Assembly (NCBI GenBank): GCA_017618075.1
Contig: JAFZUY010000025.1
Span: 1-64,000 of the forward strand
DNA length: 64,000 bases
Reading direction: 5' to 3'
From: Lachnospiraceae bacterium
GTDB taxonomy: Bacteria; Bacillota; Clostridia; Lachnospirales; Lachnospiraceae
Of this stretch, positions 53,317-62,448 are shown piece after piece (positions within the stretch are counted from its first letter, which is position 1; each line of letters opens with the position of its first letter). Under the pieces are notes generated by a model. It was not told the DNA's origin. It worked only from the letters and a program-made list of their open reading frames with translations, and ran no database searches. The translations under genes and the position numbers were made by a program.

Positions 53317-54273
53317 ATGAGCAAACGAGTATTTATGTTCCCGGGACAGGGATCGCAGTACATCGGAATGGGAAAGGAAATTTACGAGACTTTTCCGAAA
53401 GCAAAGGAAGTTTTTGACAAAGCTTCCACAATCACAGGGCTTGACGTAGCCGCAATGTGTTTTGAAGAAAACGAAAAAATCAATATTACAGAGTATACGC
53501 AGATTTGTATGCTGACAGTTGAAGCAGCACTTTTCGCAGTACTTGAAGAAAAGGGCATTACATACGATCTGACAGCAGGATTATCCTTAGGCGAATACGG
53601 TGCACTTATTGCATCGGGTGCAATGAGCATGGAAGATGCTTTTGCAATCGTTCGTAAAAGAGGTATCTACATGCAGAACGCAGTTCCCGAAGGTGGCGGA
53701 ATGAGCGCTGTAATCGGACTTGATGCTTCCGTAATAGAAGATGCTTGTGCTGAGGTAATGGATAATAAGGATATGTACGATAAGGGGGACAGCTCTTTAC
53801 CTTTCACTGTATCTGTAGCAAACTACAACAACCCCAAGCAGTCCGTTATTACAGGAAGAAAAGATGCGGTTCAGGCAGCAGGAAAGATTCTTGAAGAAAA
53901 GGGTGCATTAAAAGTTGTTGAACTTAATGTATCAGGACCTTTCCATTCAGCTCTTTTGGAAGGTGCCGGAGAGCAGCTCGCAGAGGCCTTAAAAGATATT
54001 GAATTAAGTGATATCAAAGTTCCTTACATCGCAAACGTAACCGCAGAATATGTAACCGATAAAGGCGATATCAAAGAGCTTTTAAAGAAGCAGGTATCCT
54101 CATCGGTTAAATGGCAGCAGTCACTCGAACTTATGATAAAAGACGGTGTGGACGAGTTTATCGAAATCGGTCCCGGACACACGCTTACAGGCTTCGTAAA
54201 GAAGATTGACCGCGGACTTAAGACAGTAAATATAGATACACTCGAAGATTTAAACAAGTTTATTGAAGCGTAA
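53317..54273 (+). CDS. Malonyl-CoA:ACP transacylase (FabD-like)
   Basis: A 318-residue acyltransferase that loads malonyl units onto the ACP. It shows FPGQGSQYIGMG at the N-terminus, the nucleophile serine in GLSLGEYGAL near residue 90 and the histidine in GPFHSALL near 208. A conserved Arg in the FVRKRG-like stretch AIVRKRGIYMQ supports malonyl specificity. It lies between the dehydratase and the carboxyltransferase that makes malonyl-CoA. Confidence 0.92.
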   Translation: MSKRVFMFPGQGSQYIGMGKEIYETFPKAKEVFDKASTITGLDVAAMCFEENEKINITEYTQICMLTVEAALFAVLEEKGITYDLTAGLSLGEYGALIASGAMSMEDAFAIVRKRGIYMQNAVPEGGGMSAVIGLDASVIEDACAEVMDNKDMYDKGDSSLPFTVSVANYNNPKQSVITGRKDAVQAAGKILEEKGALKVVELNVSGPFHSALLEGAGEQLAEALKDIELSDIKVPYIANVTAEYVTDKGDIKELLKKQVSSSVKWQQSLELMIKDGVDEFIEIGPGHTLTGFVKKIDRGLKTVNIDTLEDLNKFIEA

Positions 54274-54347
54274 TTTTATATAATTCTACTTTTATTTTGA
54301 CTGAAATTATGAGACTTGAAGATTAGAAAATTAAAGGGGATTATCAT

Positions 54348-56045
54348 ATGGGTTTATTTGATTTTAACAAAAAAGCAACCGTTAAAAAAACAGACATAGT
54401 AGTTTCTCCGGAATCTATTATATGTCCTGTTTGTAAAAAGGAAATATTCAAAGAAGAAGCCAAGCGCATGAAGTATGTCTGCCCGGAATGTAACTATTAC
54501 TTCAGGGTTAGAGCCAACAACCGTATCCGTATGGTTGTTGATGACGGTTCATTCGAAGCATGGTTTGATGATATACGCACCGAAAATCCGCTCAATTTTC
54601 CTGATTACGAAGGAAAGATTGAAGACACCATGGAAAAGACCAAACTTTCCGAAGGCGTAACAGTCGGAAGCGCGACTTTGCGTGGTGAAAAGATTGTAAT
54701 CGGTGTAATTGATTCCAGATTTCTCATGGGAAGTATGGGTCATGTTGTAGGCGAGAGAATTACTCTTGCTGTTGAAAGAGCTACAAAGGAAAAACTTCCC
54801 GTCATTCTTTTCTGCTGTTCGGGTGGTGCGAGAATGCAGGAAGGTATCGTATCCTTAATGCAGATGGCCAAAACAAGTGCCGCACTTAAGAAACATTCGG
54901 ATGCGGGTCTTTTATACATTTCCGTATTAACAGATCCGACCACAGGCGGTGTAACCGCATCGTTTGCAATGCTCGGAGACATTATCCTTGCAGAGCCCAA
55001 AGCATTAATCGGATTTGCGGGCCCGAGAGTAATCGAGCAGACAATCGGAGAAAAACTTCCCGAAGGTTTCCAGAGAGCTGAATTCCAGCTTGAGCACGGA
55101 TTTGTCGATGCGATTGTCGAGAGAGACAATTTAAGAAATGTACTTGCCAATCTGGTTAAGATGCACATTCGCAAAGAAGGCTACGCAAACTTCGATCCGC
55201 AGTTTGACAATGTAAGATACGATGCAACCGAACTCATGAAAGAGAGAGCAGCCAAGAGCAAGCCTTTAGGTGTATGGGATAAGGTTTGTGCTGCAAGACA
55301 GCTTTTCAGACTTCAGTCCGAAGATTATATAAATACGATTTTTGATGAGTTTATAGAACTTCACGGTGACAGATATTTCAGGGACGATCCCGCCATCATG
55401 GGAGGTATCGGATATCTTGACGGCCAGGCAGTAACCGTAATCGGTGTTAACAAGGGTAAGAGCCTTGAGGACTGCAAGAAACACAATTACGGCATGCCTT
55501 CACCCGAAGGATACAGAAAAGCTCTGCGTCTGATGAAGCAGGCAGAGAAATTCCACAGACCGGTTATTACTTTTGTAAATACATCAGGTGCATATCCCGG
55601 ACTTAAAGCCGAAGAAAACGGACAGGGCGAAGCGATTGCAAGAAACCTGTTTGAGATGGCTGGTTTGAAGACTCCGATTTTAACCATTATGATCGGAGAA
55701 GGCGGAAGCGGCGGTGCACTTGCACTTGCGGTAGGCAACGAAGTGTGGATGGAAGAGAATGCAACTTATTCGATTCTTTCACCCGAAGGCTTTGCATCCA
55801 TTCTCTGGAAGGATTCGAGCCGTTCCACAGAAGCTGCGGAAGTCATGAGAATCACAGCTCACGATATGAAGGAATTAAAAGTAATCGAGGACATTATTCC
55901 CGAATACGGAATGGCCGATGAAGATGCTCTTACATCGATTTCATCTTACATGAAAGGTCATATGAAAGAATTCCTTAAAAAGATGAATGAAAAGAGTATC
56001 GATCAAATCGTTGAGGAAAGATATACACGATTCAGAAAATTCTGA
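54348..56045 (+). CDS. Acetyl-CoA carboxylase carboxyltransferase, fused beta-alpha
   Basis: A 565-residue fusion of AccD and AccA. The beta part (1-~290) starts with a four-cysteine zinc ribbon (CPVCKKE and CPECNYY) and contains SGGARMQEG and [10 protein letters not shown]. The alpha part (~300-565) has [36 protein letters not shown] and [15 protein letters not shown]. It transfers the carboxyl group from carboxybiotin to acetyl-CoA. The biotin carrier and biotin carboxylase (AccB, AccC) are absent from the window, so they must come from elsewhere. A terminator follows directly. Confidence 0.9.
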   Translation: MGLFDFNKKATVKKTDIVVSPESIICPVCKKEIFKEEAKRMKYVCPECNYYFRVRANNRIRMVVDDGSFEAWFDDIRTENPLNFPDYEGKIEDTMEKTKLSEGVTVGSATLRGEKIVIGVIDSRFLMGSMGHVVGERITLAVERATKEKLPVILFCCSGGARMQEGIVSLMQMAKTSAALKKHSDAGLLYISVLTDPTTGGVTASFAMLGDIILAEPKALIGFAGPRVIEQTIGEKLPEGFQRAEFQLEHGFVDAIVERDNLRNVLANLVKMHIRKEGYANFDPQFDNVRYDATELMKERAAKSKPLGVWDKVCAARQLFRLQSEDYINTIFDEFIELHGDRYFRDDPAIMGGIGYLDGQAVTVIGVNKGKSLEDCKKHNYGMPSPEGYRKALRLMKQAEKFHRPVITFVNTSGAYPGLKAEENGQGEAIARNLFEMAGLKTPILTIMIGEGGSGGALALAVGNEVWMEENATYSILSPEGFASILWKDSSRSTEAAEVMRITAHDMKELKVIEDIIPEYGMADEDALTSISSYMKGHMKEFLKKMNEKSIDQIVEERYTRFRKF

Positions 56046-56051
56046 TATAAT

Positions 56052-56086
56052 ACAAAGTGTCTGATGTTTCAGACACTTTGTTTTTT
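56052..56086 (+). terminator. Terminator of the ketosynthase-AccDA operon
   Basis: A perfect 13-bp stem ACAAAGTGTCTGA/TCAGACACTTTGT with a four-base loop is followed by Ts, seven bases after the AccDA stop codon. Confidence 0.92.
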
Positions 56087-56105
56087 ATGTAAAAGAGGTA
56101 CGGAT

Positions 56106-57278
56106 ATGAAAAAAGGAATGATTTATGTACTTGCGGTTTTAAGTTCTTTTATGCTTGCAAGCTGTACGTTAACAGGTACAGATGAGGTTGTAACTCTTGA
56201 GCCTGCGACAACTGTAGCAGACCCCGTAAAACCCTCAAATGACGGTGACACAAATGTTACAAAACCTGAAACGGATATTGATGTAACAAATCCCGGCGAT
56301 GATACAACCGGAGAGCCTGATATTAAAACTAATAATGTTTTACCTGTAAGCTTTGTGATAGAAAGAGAAAATACTGAAAACGCAAGCTTTTATGAGCATT
56401 TAAAAGCTTTGGACGAAAAAGGCAATGTTGTTTGGCAGTTCGATACCGATGAAATAATGGTCGGCCAGTATGAAAGCACCGTTAATGTGGGTCTTAAGGA
56501 TAATGGTTATTATTATATCGCAGACTATGTACTTTATCTGTTAAATCCTTATACTGGTGAAATAATCTGGCAAACCGATTGCGGAACAGGCGCATATGAT
56601 TTCGACGAAGAAGGAAATTTCTATTCAACCGGAAATGAAGGACCTTCTCTCAGAGTAATCGATCCCAACGGTAAAACGCTTCATAAATACGGTTTAAAAG
56701 ATACCGATGGCGATTTAAGTTTGTTTTACTGGCCATATGACCTTAAATATGACGGTGGTCTTGTTTATATCAAATGCGAGAGCATGCCCAAACTTCTTGT
56801 AGTCGATCCCGAAACAGGCGATGCATGGGCCGAAGTATTTGACGGCAATGCCGACTGGAGCGATTTATATAATATTGACTGGGAGATGACAGGCTGGGAA
56901 TGCAGTGACGGCAGAAACAATCAGACGGATGGCGGAACCTTTGAAATTGAATTTCCTTATGATAATTATATGACTCTTAAATATACAGATGACGACGGAA
57001 ATGTTCGGGATTTCGATTATATGTCTGTTATTTTCAGACCTTACGATCTTTACGATGGAGTAAGCGATTATTACTACGGAGTGTGGACCGGAGAGTGCGA
57101 ACCATGGGATGATGTGAATAATTCCTTTGCATTCCAGTTAACCGACCCCGATACTCTTGAGATGATCTGGTTCACTTATGACGATGAAGGAAATCCTTCA
57201 GGCAGTTATACAATTGTTAAGTTTTTCAATGCAGAATTACTTAAGTACTATCAGGATAAGTTGAATCTTAACAATTAA
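56106..57278 (+). CDS. PQQ-repeat-like lipoprotein of unknown function
   Basis: A 390-residue lipoprotein (lipobox MLASC) with a Thr/Asp/Pro-rich linker (about 25-75) and then beta-propeller-like repeats such as DEKGNVVWQFDTDE and NPYTGEIIWQTD, followed by a less regular acidic C-terminal region. The repeats recall PQQ-type propellers that scaffold protein contacts; no enzymatic motif is visible. The ATG at 56106 follows AAGAGG. An in-frame ATG at 56064 lies inside the terminator hairpin and is rejected. Confidence 0.7.
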   Translation: MKKGMIYVLAVLSSFMLASCTLTGTDEVVTLEPATTVADPVKPSNDGDTNVTKPETDIDVTNPGDDTTGEPDIKTNNVLPVSFVIERENTENASFYEHLKALDEKGNVVWQFDTDEIMVGQYESTVNVGLKDNGYYYIADYVLYLLNPYTGEIIWQTDCGTGAYDFDEEGNFYSTGNEGPSLRVIDPNGKTLHKYGLKDTDGDLSLFYWPYDLKYDGGLVYIKCESMPKLLVVDPETGDAWAEVFDGNADWSDLYNIDWEMTGWECSDGRNNQTDGGTFEIEFPYDNYMTLKYTDDDGNVRDFDYMSVIFRPYDLYDGVSDYYYGVWTGECEPWDDVNNSFAFQLTDPDTLEMIWFTYDDEGNPSGSYTIVKFFNAELLKYYQDKLNLNN

Positions 57279-57297
57279 TATCATAAAAAAATCATTT

Positions 57298-57332
57298 GTG
57301 CCGGGCTTTGAAAAAAGCGCCGGCACTTTTTT
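57298..57332 (+). terminator. Terminator after the PQQ-repeat lipoprotein
   Basis: GTGCCGG pairs with CCGGCAC, extended by GCTTT/AAAGC after a one-base bulge, and is followed by six Ts. Confidence 0.85.
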
Positions 57333-57467
57333 AATTACACTATATGTCCCGAAAAAGTCATAATTTTTCCCATATTTAGTTAGAGTTTGTCCACTTGTTC
57401 ATAATTTGTTCATATTTTGATAACAATTTGTTAACTTCATTAACATTGTTTGTTAAACTACATCTCA
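57333..57467. other. AT-rich non-coding stretch with TTGTT repeats
   Basis: This 135-base stretch has no open frame of note. It holds repeated TTGTTCAT and TTGTTAAC-like words (TTGTTCATAATTTGTTCAT, GTTAAC) upstream of the promoter at 57446. They could be operator sites or chance repeats in AT-rich DNA. The last 22 bases are the -35 box and spacer of that promoter. Confidence 0.5.
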
Positions 57468-57473
57468 TATAAT
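57446..57473 (+). promoter_or_regulatory. Promoter of a candidate small RNA
   Basis: TTGTTT (57446-57451) and a perfect TATAAT (57468-57473) are 16 bases apart. No gene starts within 150 bases, but two terminators lie about 75-125 bases downstream. Confidence 0.55.
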
Positions 57474-57479
57474 TAATAT

Positions 57480-57586
57480 CGTAGAAAGCAGATAATCATG
57501 CAGAGATTACACTAAATAATACTTATGTCACAGTTTTTCAGATCTAATGCCCGAATACAAAAGTGTTCGGGCATCCTCCTTTTTTA
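57480..57586 (+). ncRNA. Candidate small RNA or leader ended by a strong terminator
   Basis: About 105 bases lie between the promoter and a 12-bp terminator stem. They contain only tiny reading frames (for example MQRLH at 57498) without a clear ribosome binding site. I do not recognise a known riboswitch or RNA family: no c-di-GMP, purine, SAM or T-box features. It could be an independent small RNA or an attenuated leader for the membrane-protein gene at 57659. Confidence 0.4.
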
Positions 57587-57610
57587 GAACCTTTTTAGGG
57601 TTCTTTTTAT
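57547..57610 (+). terminator. Tandem terminators
   Basis: The first is a 12-bp stem ATGCCCGAATAC/GTGTTCGGGCAT with loop AAAA and a pyrimidine/T tract (57575-57585). The second, directly after it, is AGAACC/GGTTCT (57586-57604) with a T-run. Two terminators in a row imply that tight stopping matters here. Confidence 0.85.
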
Positions 57611-57658
57611 TTTGCCTTATGATATACTTAAGTTAGTGTTTTTAATGGGGAAAATAAT

Positions 57659-58138
57659 ATGATATTTGGTGAATTCCTAAGCATACTTTTTAAAATTGTT
57701 TTTATTGCGCTTATAATCGTATCGATTGTTGCAATAAAGAAAAATAAAGATATGAAAAAAATAGTTGTAGTGCCTTTGATTCTTGAAGCCCTTTCTATTT
57801 TTGGATTTGCCTTTTGGGATGTGATTGAAAATATTGTTTATAAAACCGATCTGCAGTCATATGCTATATTTGATTTGGTTCTGGGAGGAATTTTTGTAGC
57901 CGGACCGATTTTTGCTATAGCAGGAATAATTATTTCAAATAAAAACCGTTCAAAAAATATTAATGAAGATTACAGGGTTTTATGGTCAATCGGAATGATA
58001 GGCAATTTAATATCGCTTGTAATATCGTTATTATTTTTTGCATTGATTGCATTTGTCTGGTTTTATGTAGTTCCTGCTATCGAAGAATGGCTTAAAAATT
58101 TTATTGATGAATTGAGTAAATGGGGCGGGAATACATAA
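57659..58138 (+). CDS. Four-helix membrane protein of unknown function
   Basis: A 159-residue protein with hydrophobic segments at about 8-25, 35-50, 72-92 and 112-140. It has no recognisable motif, only short polar loops. It starts 19 bases before the DMT transporter gene ends of spacing, behind GGGGAAAA, and may be cotranscribed with that gene. I do not recognise the family. Confidence 0.6.
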   Translation: MIFGEFLSILFKIVFIALIIVSIVAIKKNKDMKKIVVVPLILEALSIFGFAFWDVIENIVYKTDLQSYAIFDLVLGGIFVAGPIFAIAGIIISNKNRSKNINEDYRVLWSIGMIGNLISLVISLLFFALIAFVWFYVVPAIEEWLKNFIDELSKWGGNT

Positions 58139-58156
58139 AAGATAGGTTTATAAGTC

Positions 58157-59071
58157 ATGGAAAAAAAAGAAACAGTGCATAAAAGAAAATTTAATTACGG
58201 ACCTCTTTGGATTATTCTGGCAGCGTGCTTCTGGGGAAGCATGGGTATCTTCGTAAGAAGACTCAATGCGTATGGTTTTTCTTCCATTCAGATAGTGGCA
58301 GTTCGTGTGACGCTGGCGGCTTTGGTTTTCAGTCTGATTTTATTAATCAGGGATCGTAAAGGATTTAAGATATCTCCCAAAGATATACCTTTGTTTTTGG
58401 GACTGGGACTAGGAAGTATTTTATTCTTTACAGTATGTTATTTTGCAGCTATAACGATAATGCCATTATCGACCGCTGCAATTCTTTTATACACATCGCC
58501 TTTCTGGATAATGCTAATGTCGGTATTGTTTTTCCGGGAGAAGATGAATGCCGTAAAAATAATAGCGCTTATCATGGCGTTTGGCGGATGCGTTCTGGTT
58601 TCGGGAATTTCCGGCGAAGGAATTACTATTGTCGGACTGCTTTTAGGCCTCGGTTCAGGTATAGGATACGGACTTTACAGCATACTCGGTACAATTGCTC
58701 TTAAAAGATATTCACCATATACGGTTACGACATATACGTTTGTAATTGCGGCTGTCGGCTCATGGTTTATATGCCATCCGATAGAGATGTTCACCAAATT
58801 TGCTGCCGCACACAATCTTTTATGGCTGATATTTTTCTGCTTCTTAACAGCGCTTATAACGGCCGTAATTCCGTTCCTTTTTTATACACTGGGACTTCAT
58901 ATGGTCGAGGCTAGTAAAGCGGGAATTCTGGCCACTGTGGAGCCTATGGTGGCAACGATAATCGGTATCGTATTCTTTTCAGAACAGCTTACGATTTTTT
59001 CAGGTCTCGGAATACTTTTGATACTGGTTGCGGTAATTATTCTTTACCTTAAAAAGAACGACACGAAATGA
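58157..59071 (+). CDS. EamA/DMT-family transporter
   Basis: A 304-residue membrane protein with ten hydrophobic helices in two EamA repeats. The first repeat starts LWIILAACFWGSMGIFVRRL, and the second includes YGLYSILGTIALKRYSPYT. Helix ten is followed by the short basic tail LKKNDTK. Family members export amino acids, nucleotides or other metabolites. The substrate is not evident. It is followed within 16 bases by an acetyltransferase gene. Confidence 0.85.
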   Translation: MEKKETVHKRKFNYGPLWIILAACFWGSMGIFVRRLNAYGFSSIQIVAVRVTLAALVFSLILLIRDRKGFKISPKDIPLFLGLGLGSILFFTVCYFAAITIMPLSTAAILLYTSPFWIMLMSVLFFREKMNAVKIIALIMAFGGCVLVSGISGEGITIVGLLLGLGSGIGYGLYSILGTIALKRYSPYTVTTYTFVIAAVGSWFICHPIEMFTKFAAAHNLLWLIFFCFLTALITAVIPFLFYTLGLHMVEASKAGILATVEPMVATIIGIVFFSEQLTIFSGLGILLILVAVIILYLKKNDTK

Positions 59072-59087
59072 TTTTATGAGGAATAAA

Positions 59088-59879
59088 ATGGATAATTTTG
59101 TTGATGAAAGAGATTATGAACTTTTAAATAAAGACATGCACACTTTTTCAGTAATGATCAGAATCATCGGACTTGACTGTAAGATTCGCCTGACTGACCA
59201 TAAGGATATTATTTTATGCTATTCGGGAGAACCATTTCCTATCTGGATCTGGACTGAGGATGATGCATCCGAAGAAGTGATGGAGCGTGCTTATCAGACG
59301 GTGAAGGACTGTTCACTTTTAGACGGCGAACACAATTTTAATTTAAAATATTCTCTTGCGGATTATTTCATAAAAAGAGCAGAAAAGGACGGACTTTCGC
59401 TTTCGATTAAAACAAATATGTTTGCCTATGAATGTCCCGTATCGATTCCTCCTAAAACAGAAACTGACGGAAAGATTCATAAATGCACCATGGAGGATTT
59501 GGATGTTCTCACAGATTTTTATGAGATGATGCATGATGCAATAGGAATTGATAAGGAGAGCCGTGAACAGTACATGAAAAATGCCGAAGAGGCAATAAAG
59601 GATGAGACTGTGTATCTTTGGGAAAATGCGGCGGGCGAATTTGTGTCAAGCTGCAAATGGATGCCTGTGCAGAATATGGCTTCAATCAATTTGGTTTACA
59701 CCAGGGAAGAACACAGAAGACATCATTATGCGGAACACTTGGTATATCAGGTAACGGAAATTGCAAGAAATGCTGGTTATATGCCTAAACTATACACTGA
59801 TGCGGATTACGCTGCATCGAATGCGTGCTATGAAAAAATAGGGTATGTTTTACGAGGAAAACTTTGCCTTATAGGTTAA
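59088..59879 (+). CDS. GNAT-family N-acetyltransferase
   Basis: A 263-residue protein whose C-terminal half is a GNAT domain: the acetyl-CoA loop is seen as YTREEHRRHHYAEHLVYQV, followed by LYTDADYAASNACYEKIGYV, the typical final strand-helix. The N-terminal ~125 residues are a different alpha/beta region found in two-part GNAT proteins. The ATG at 59088 follows GAGGA; an ATG at 59076 overlaps that site. The substrate is unknown. Confidence 0.8.
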   Translation: MDNFVDERDYELLNKDMHTFSVMIRIIGLDCKIRLTDHKDIILCYSGEPFPIWIWTEDDASEEVMERAYQTVKDCSLLDGEHNFNLKYSLADYFIKRAEKDGLSLSIKTNMFAYECPVSIPPKTETDGKIHKCTMEDLDVLTDFYEMMHDAIGIDKESREQYMKNAEEAIKDETVYLWENAAGEFVSSCKWMPVQNMASINLVYTREEHRRHHYAEHLVYQVTEIARNAGYMPKLYTDADYAASNACYEKIGYVLRGKLCLIG

Positions 59880-59891
59880 CGGGTATCGAAT

Positions 59892-60656
59892 ATGGAAAAA
59901 ACTAAAGGAAAAAATAATAAAACAGCTGCCATTATTTTTCTGATTCTGATGATTGCAGCCTTAGTGGGAACCGTTTCAACACTTACAAGCGGTGTTGTCG
60001 TAACGGGGCTTACTGTTTTTGGGTTTAGCAGTGCTAAGAAGATGCTCAACAACTATAATACGCCTGCACCACAGATTCCTCAGCCCGCAGGTGACAAGGT
60101 GGCATTTAAGGATGACAGACTTGATTTGGGAGAGAGAGGCGACGGATGTTATTATACGATTATCCGAATGGTTGATGGTTCGGGTTACCCTCAGAATGAC
60201 GGGGAATTTGTTGTTCTGAAGAAAAAAGGAACGACTCCTACTGTTCAGTATTATTCGTATAATGCGGAAGCCGGTCAGATGAGTGCATATCTTATAAATC
60301 AAGGTTTATATACGGATGATTTTTCGGATATGATAGATATAGTCATGGTTGCGAATAATCCTGAGATTTTTCAAAACAAAACGAATTTGGAATTTAAAAT
60401 TGTTGATTTGGACAACGATATCATAAAAACACCGTATGATTATCAAAAAGAGAAAGATGAAGCTCTTGGCGAAGCATTTGCAGGTATTCTTGGTTATATA
60501 GTTGTCCTTATTGTAAGCATCCTGGGTGCAATTCTGGCAGGGTTACAGTTCTTAATTGCGTTGCTGGCGTTTGTTGTATTTATTGTCTTTTTGATTCTGT
60601 TTCTTGTGTTTTTATCAAAAAACCAAAAAGAAAAAGAACAGCGAAAATATGATTAG
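59892..60656 (+). CDS. Membrane protein of unknown function
   Basis: A 254-residue protein with one N-terminal hydrophobic segment (about 12-45), a polar, probably extracytoplasmic domain (50-190), and two strongly hydrophobic C-terminal segments (about 198-245), then a charged tail. I do not recognise the family. It lies 12 bases after the GNAT gene and eight bases before the GH32 gene, in a closely packed same-strand run. Confidence 0.6.
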   Translation: MEKTKGKNNKTAAIIFLILMIAALVGTVSTLTSGVVVTGLTVFGFSSAKKMLNNYNTPAPQIPQPAGDKVAFKDDRLDLGERGDGCYYTIIRMVDGSGYPQNDGEFVVLKKKGTTPTVQYYSYNAEAGQMSAYLINQGLYTDDFSDMIDIVMVANNPEIFQNKTNLEFKIVDLDNDIIKTPYDYQKEKDEALGEAFAGILGYIVVLIVSILGAILAGLQFLIALLAFVVFIVFLILFLVFLSKNQKEKEQRKYD

Positions 60657-60664
60657 AGAATCTG

Positions 60665-61768
60665 ATGAGTGAAAATATTAAAAGGCCGATTGTTCATTTT
60701 TCTCCTAAAAGAGGATGGATGAACGATCCGAACGGCCCGGTATTTTATAAAGGCGAATATCATTTGTTTTTCCAGCATAATCCCGACAATGTTTATTGGG
60801 ATAATATGCACTGGGGACACGCTGTTTCCAAAGATCTTATGCACTGGAAAGAGCTTCCGATTGCGCTTTTTCCGGATGAGCAGGGAATGATTTTTTCGGG
60901 CTCGGCAATCGTGGATAAAGACAATATTACGGGCTTTGGAAAAGAGGATTCACCCGCACTTCTTTTGTTTTATACATCGCACGATCATAAAACAAAAAGA
61001 GAGATGCAGTGCCTCGCATATACGACGGACGGAAAAGAGTTTAAAAAGTATGAAAAAAATCCTGTGATAGCTGGTAAAGAACATACGCCCGCAAGAGACC
61101 CGCATGTTTTTGAAAATAAAATAATCGGAGGATATTCACTCTGTTTTACGACTGAAGAAGCGGTAGTTTTTTATCATTCGACGAATCTTTTATGTTGGGA
61201 AAAAACAGGTGAATTCAGGCTTCCCGAACATGCGCTTAAAGGTATGATTGAATGCCCGTGCATGCTTGAATTTGAAAAGTCTGTTTTAATGATGAGCATG
61301 GATGTGCCGGAGTCTGAGTTTATTAAATTTCCGAAAGAGGCGAAAGCGCATTCAAGAACCATGCAGTATTTCGTCGGTGAATTTGATGGATTATCTTTTA
61401 CGGCGGATAAAGAACAAGGCGAAGTGTTACTCGTGGATTACGGAAATGACTTTTATGCCGGAACAGTTTTTTCGAACGTAAAAGAAAAAATCCTGATTGC
61501 ATGGATGGGCGATTTTTCCGAGGAAGCAAAGGCTGTAAACACCGAAGCGGAAGGATTTAAAGGAACTTTAAGTTATCCGAGAAAACTTGATTTATGCAGG
61601 ACCGAAAAAGGCTACAGACTTCATCATGAGTTTTATCCCTGTCCTAAGGGTTTAGATGGAATCTTTTATGAGAAAAACGACGAGGAAGAAAAACTTACCG
61701 ACAGGATAATTTCGGAAAGCATAAAAGAAAACGGATTTTTACCGGTATCGGAATATATAGTGAATTGA
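60665..61768 (+). CDS. Glycoside hydrolase family 32 (sucrose/fructan hydrolase), short form
   Basis: A 367-residue GH32 enzyme without a signal peptide, so probably cytoplasmic. The nucleophile is Asp21 in WMNDPNG, the stabiliser is in ARDPHVF and the acid/base residue is in MIECPCM. It would hydrolyse sucrose, sucrose-6-phosphate or small fructans. Typical family members have 450-500 residues with a C-terminal beta-sandwich; here the protein stops just after the propeller, so the sandwich is missing or strongly reduced. No sugar transporter is adjacent. Confidence 0.87.
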   Translation: MSENIKRPIVHFSPKRGWMNDPNGPVFYKGEYHLFFQHNPDNVYWDNMHWGHAVSKDLMHWKELPIALFPDEQGMIFSGSAIVDKDNITGFGKEDSPALLLFYTSHDHKTKREMQCLAYTTDGKEFKKYEKNPVIAGKEHTPARDPHVFENKIIGGYSLCFTTEEAVVFYHSTNLLCWEKTGEFRLPEHALKGMIECPCMLEFEKSVLMMSMDVPESEFIKFPKEAKAHSRTMQYFVGEFDGLSFTADKEQGEVLLVDYGNDFYAGTVFSNVKEKILIAWMGDFSEEAKAVNTEAEGFKGTLSYPRKLDLCRTEKGYRLHHEFYPCPKGLDGIFYEKNDEEEKLTDRIISESIKENGFLPVSEYIVN

Positions 61769-61789
61769 TTCAGAGTTGGGGGAGAGAAT

Positions 61790-62428
61790 ATGAAATACGG
61801 AGAAAGCAGTTTTGATATTATATATCTGATTTTTGCGATTACCGCAGGAATAATCATTCTTGCAAAGCGTAAGGATTCGATTGGAAAACTGATGGGCAGC
61901 GCAGCTTTGATTTTAGGCTTCGGAGATGCGTTTCATCTGGTACCGAGAGTCCTGAATTATTTCGTTGAAGGCGATTTTAATTTCTGGCTCGGTTTCGGCA
62001 AACTTGTCACATCCGTTACGATGACGATATTCTATGTTTTAGTGTATCGTCTCTGGGTAAAAGTCTATGATATCAAAGAATCAAAACCCTTTGCGATTTC
62101 TTTTTATATTTTTGTATTCTTAAGAATCGCATTGTGCCTCTTCCCGCAAAACCGCTGGTTTACAAACGACTCGCCTCTTTTATGGGGAATACTGAGGAAT
62201 ATTCCTTTTGTGGTTGTCGGAGTGATGATAGTGGTTATATATTTTATGAAGCGCAAGGAAGATAAGGCATTTAAATTCGTATGGCTTCTCGTGCTTCTTT
62301 CGTTTGCATTCTACATTCCGGTAACGGTCGGCGCTTCGTTCGTTCCGATACTCGGAGCACTGATGCTTCCGAAGACAATCTGCTATATGCTTATGATGAT
62401 CTGCTTTTTAAGGAAGGCTAAAGAATAG
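61790..62428 (+). CDS. Multi-helix membrane protein of unknown function
   Basis: A 212-residue protein with about seven hydrophobic segments. Notable polar residues inside the helices (GFGDAFHLVPRVLNYF near 44-58, FPQNRW near 118) suggest a conserved function, but I cannot name the family. The start follows GGGGGAGAG. Confidence 0.6.
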   Translation: MKYGESSFDIIYLIFAITAGIIILAKRKDSIGKLMGSAALILGFGDAFHLVPRVLNYFVEGDFNFWLGFGKLVTSVTMTIFYVLVYRLWVKVYDIKESKPFAISFYIFVFLRIALCLFPQNRWFTNDSPLLWGILRNIPFVVVGVMIVVIYFMKRKEDKAFKFVWLLVLLSFAFYIPVTVGASFVPILGALMLPKTICYMLMMICFLRKAKE

Positions 62429-62448
62429 GTGAAAATAAGGAATGGCGA

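Noticed and set aside
57380-57440. Replication-origin-like DnaA boxes or CRISPR-like repeats in the TTGTTCAT region
   Set aside because: The words match the DnaA box TTATCCACA poorly, there are only two or three copies, the spacing is irregular and no dnaA or dnaN gene is near.
59091-59879. Aminoglycoside acetyltransferase resistance gene
   Set aside because: The GNAT domain is clear, but no specific aminoglycoside-binding signature is visible, so a resistance function is not supported.
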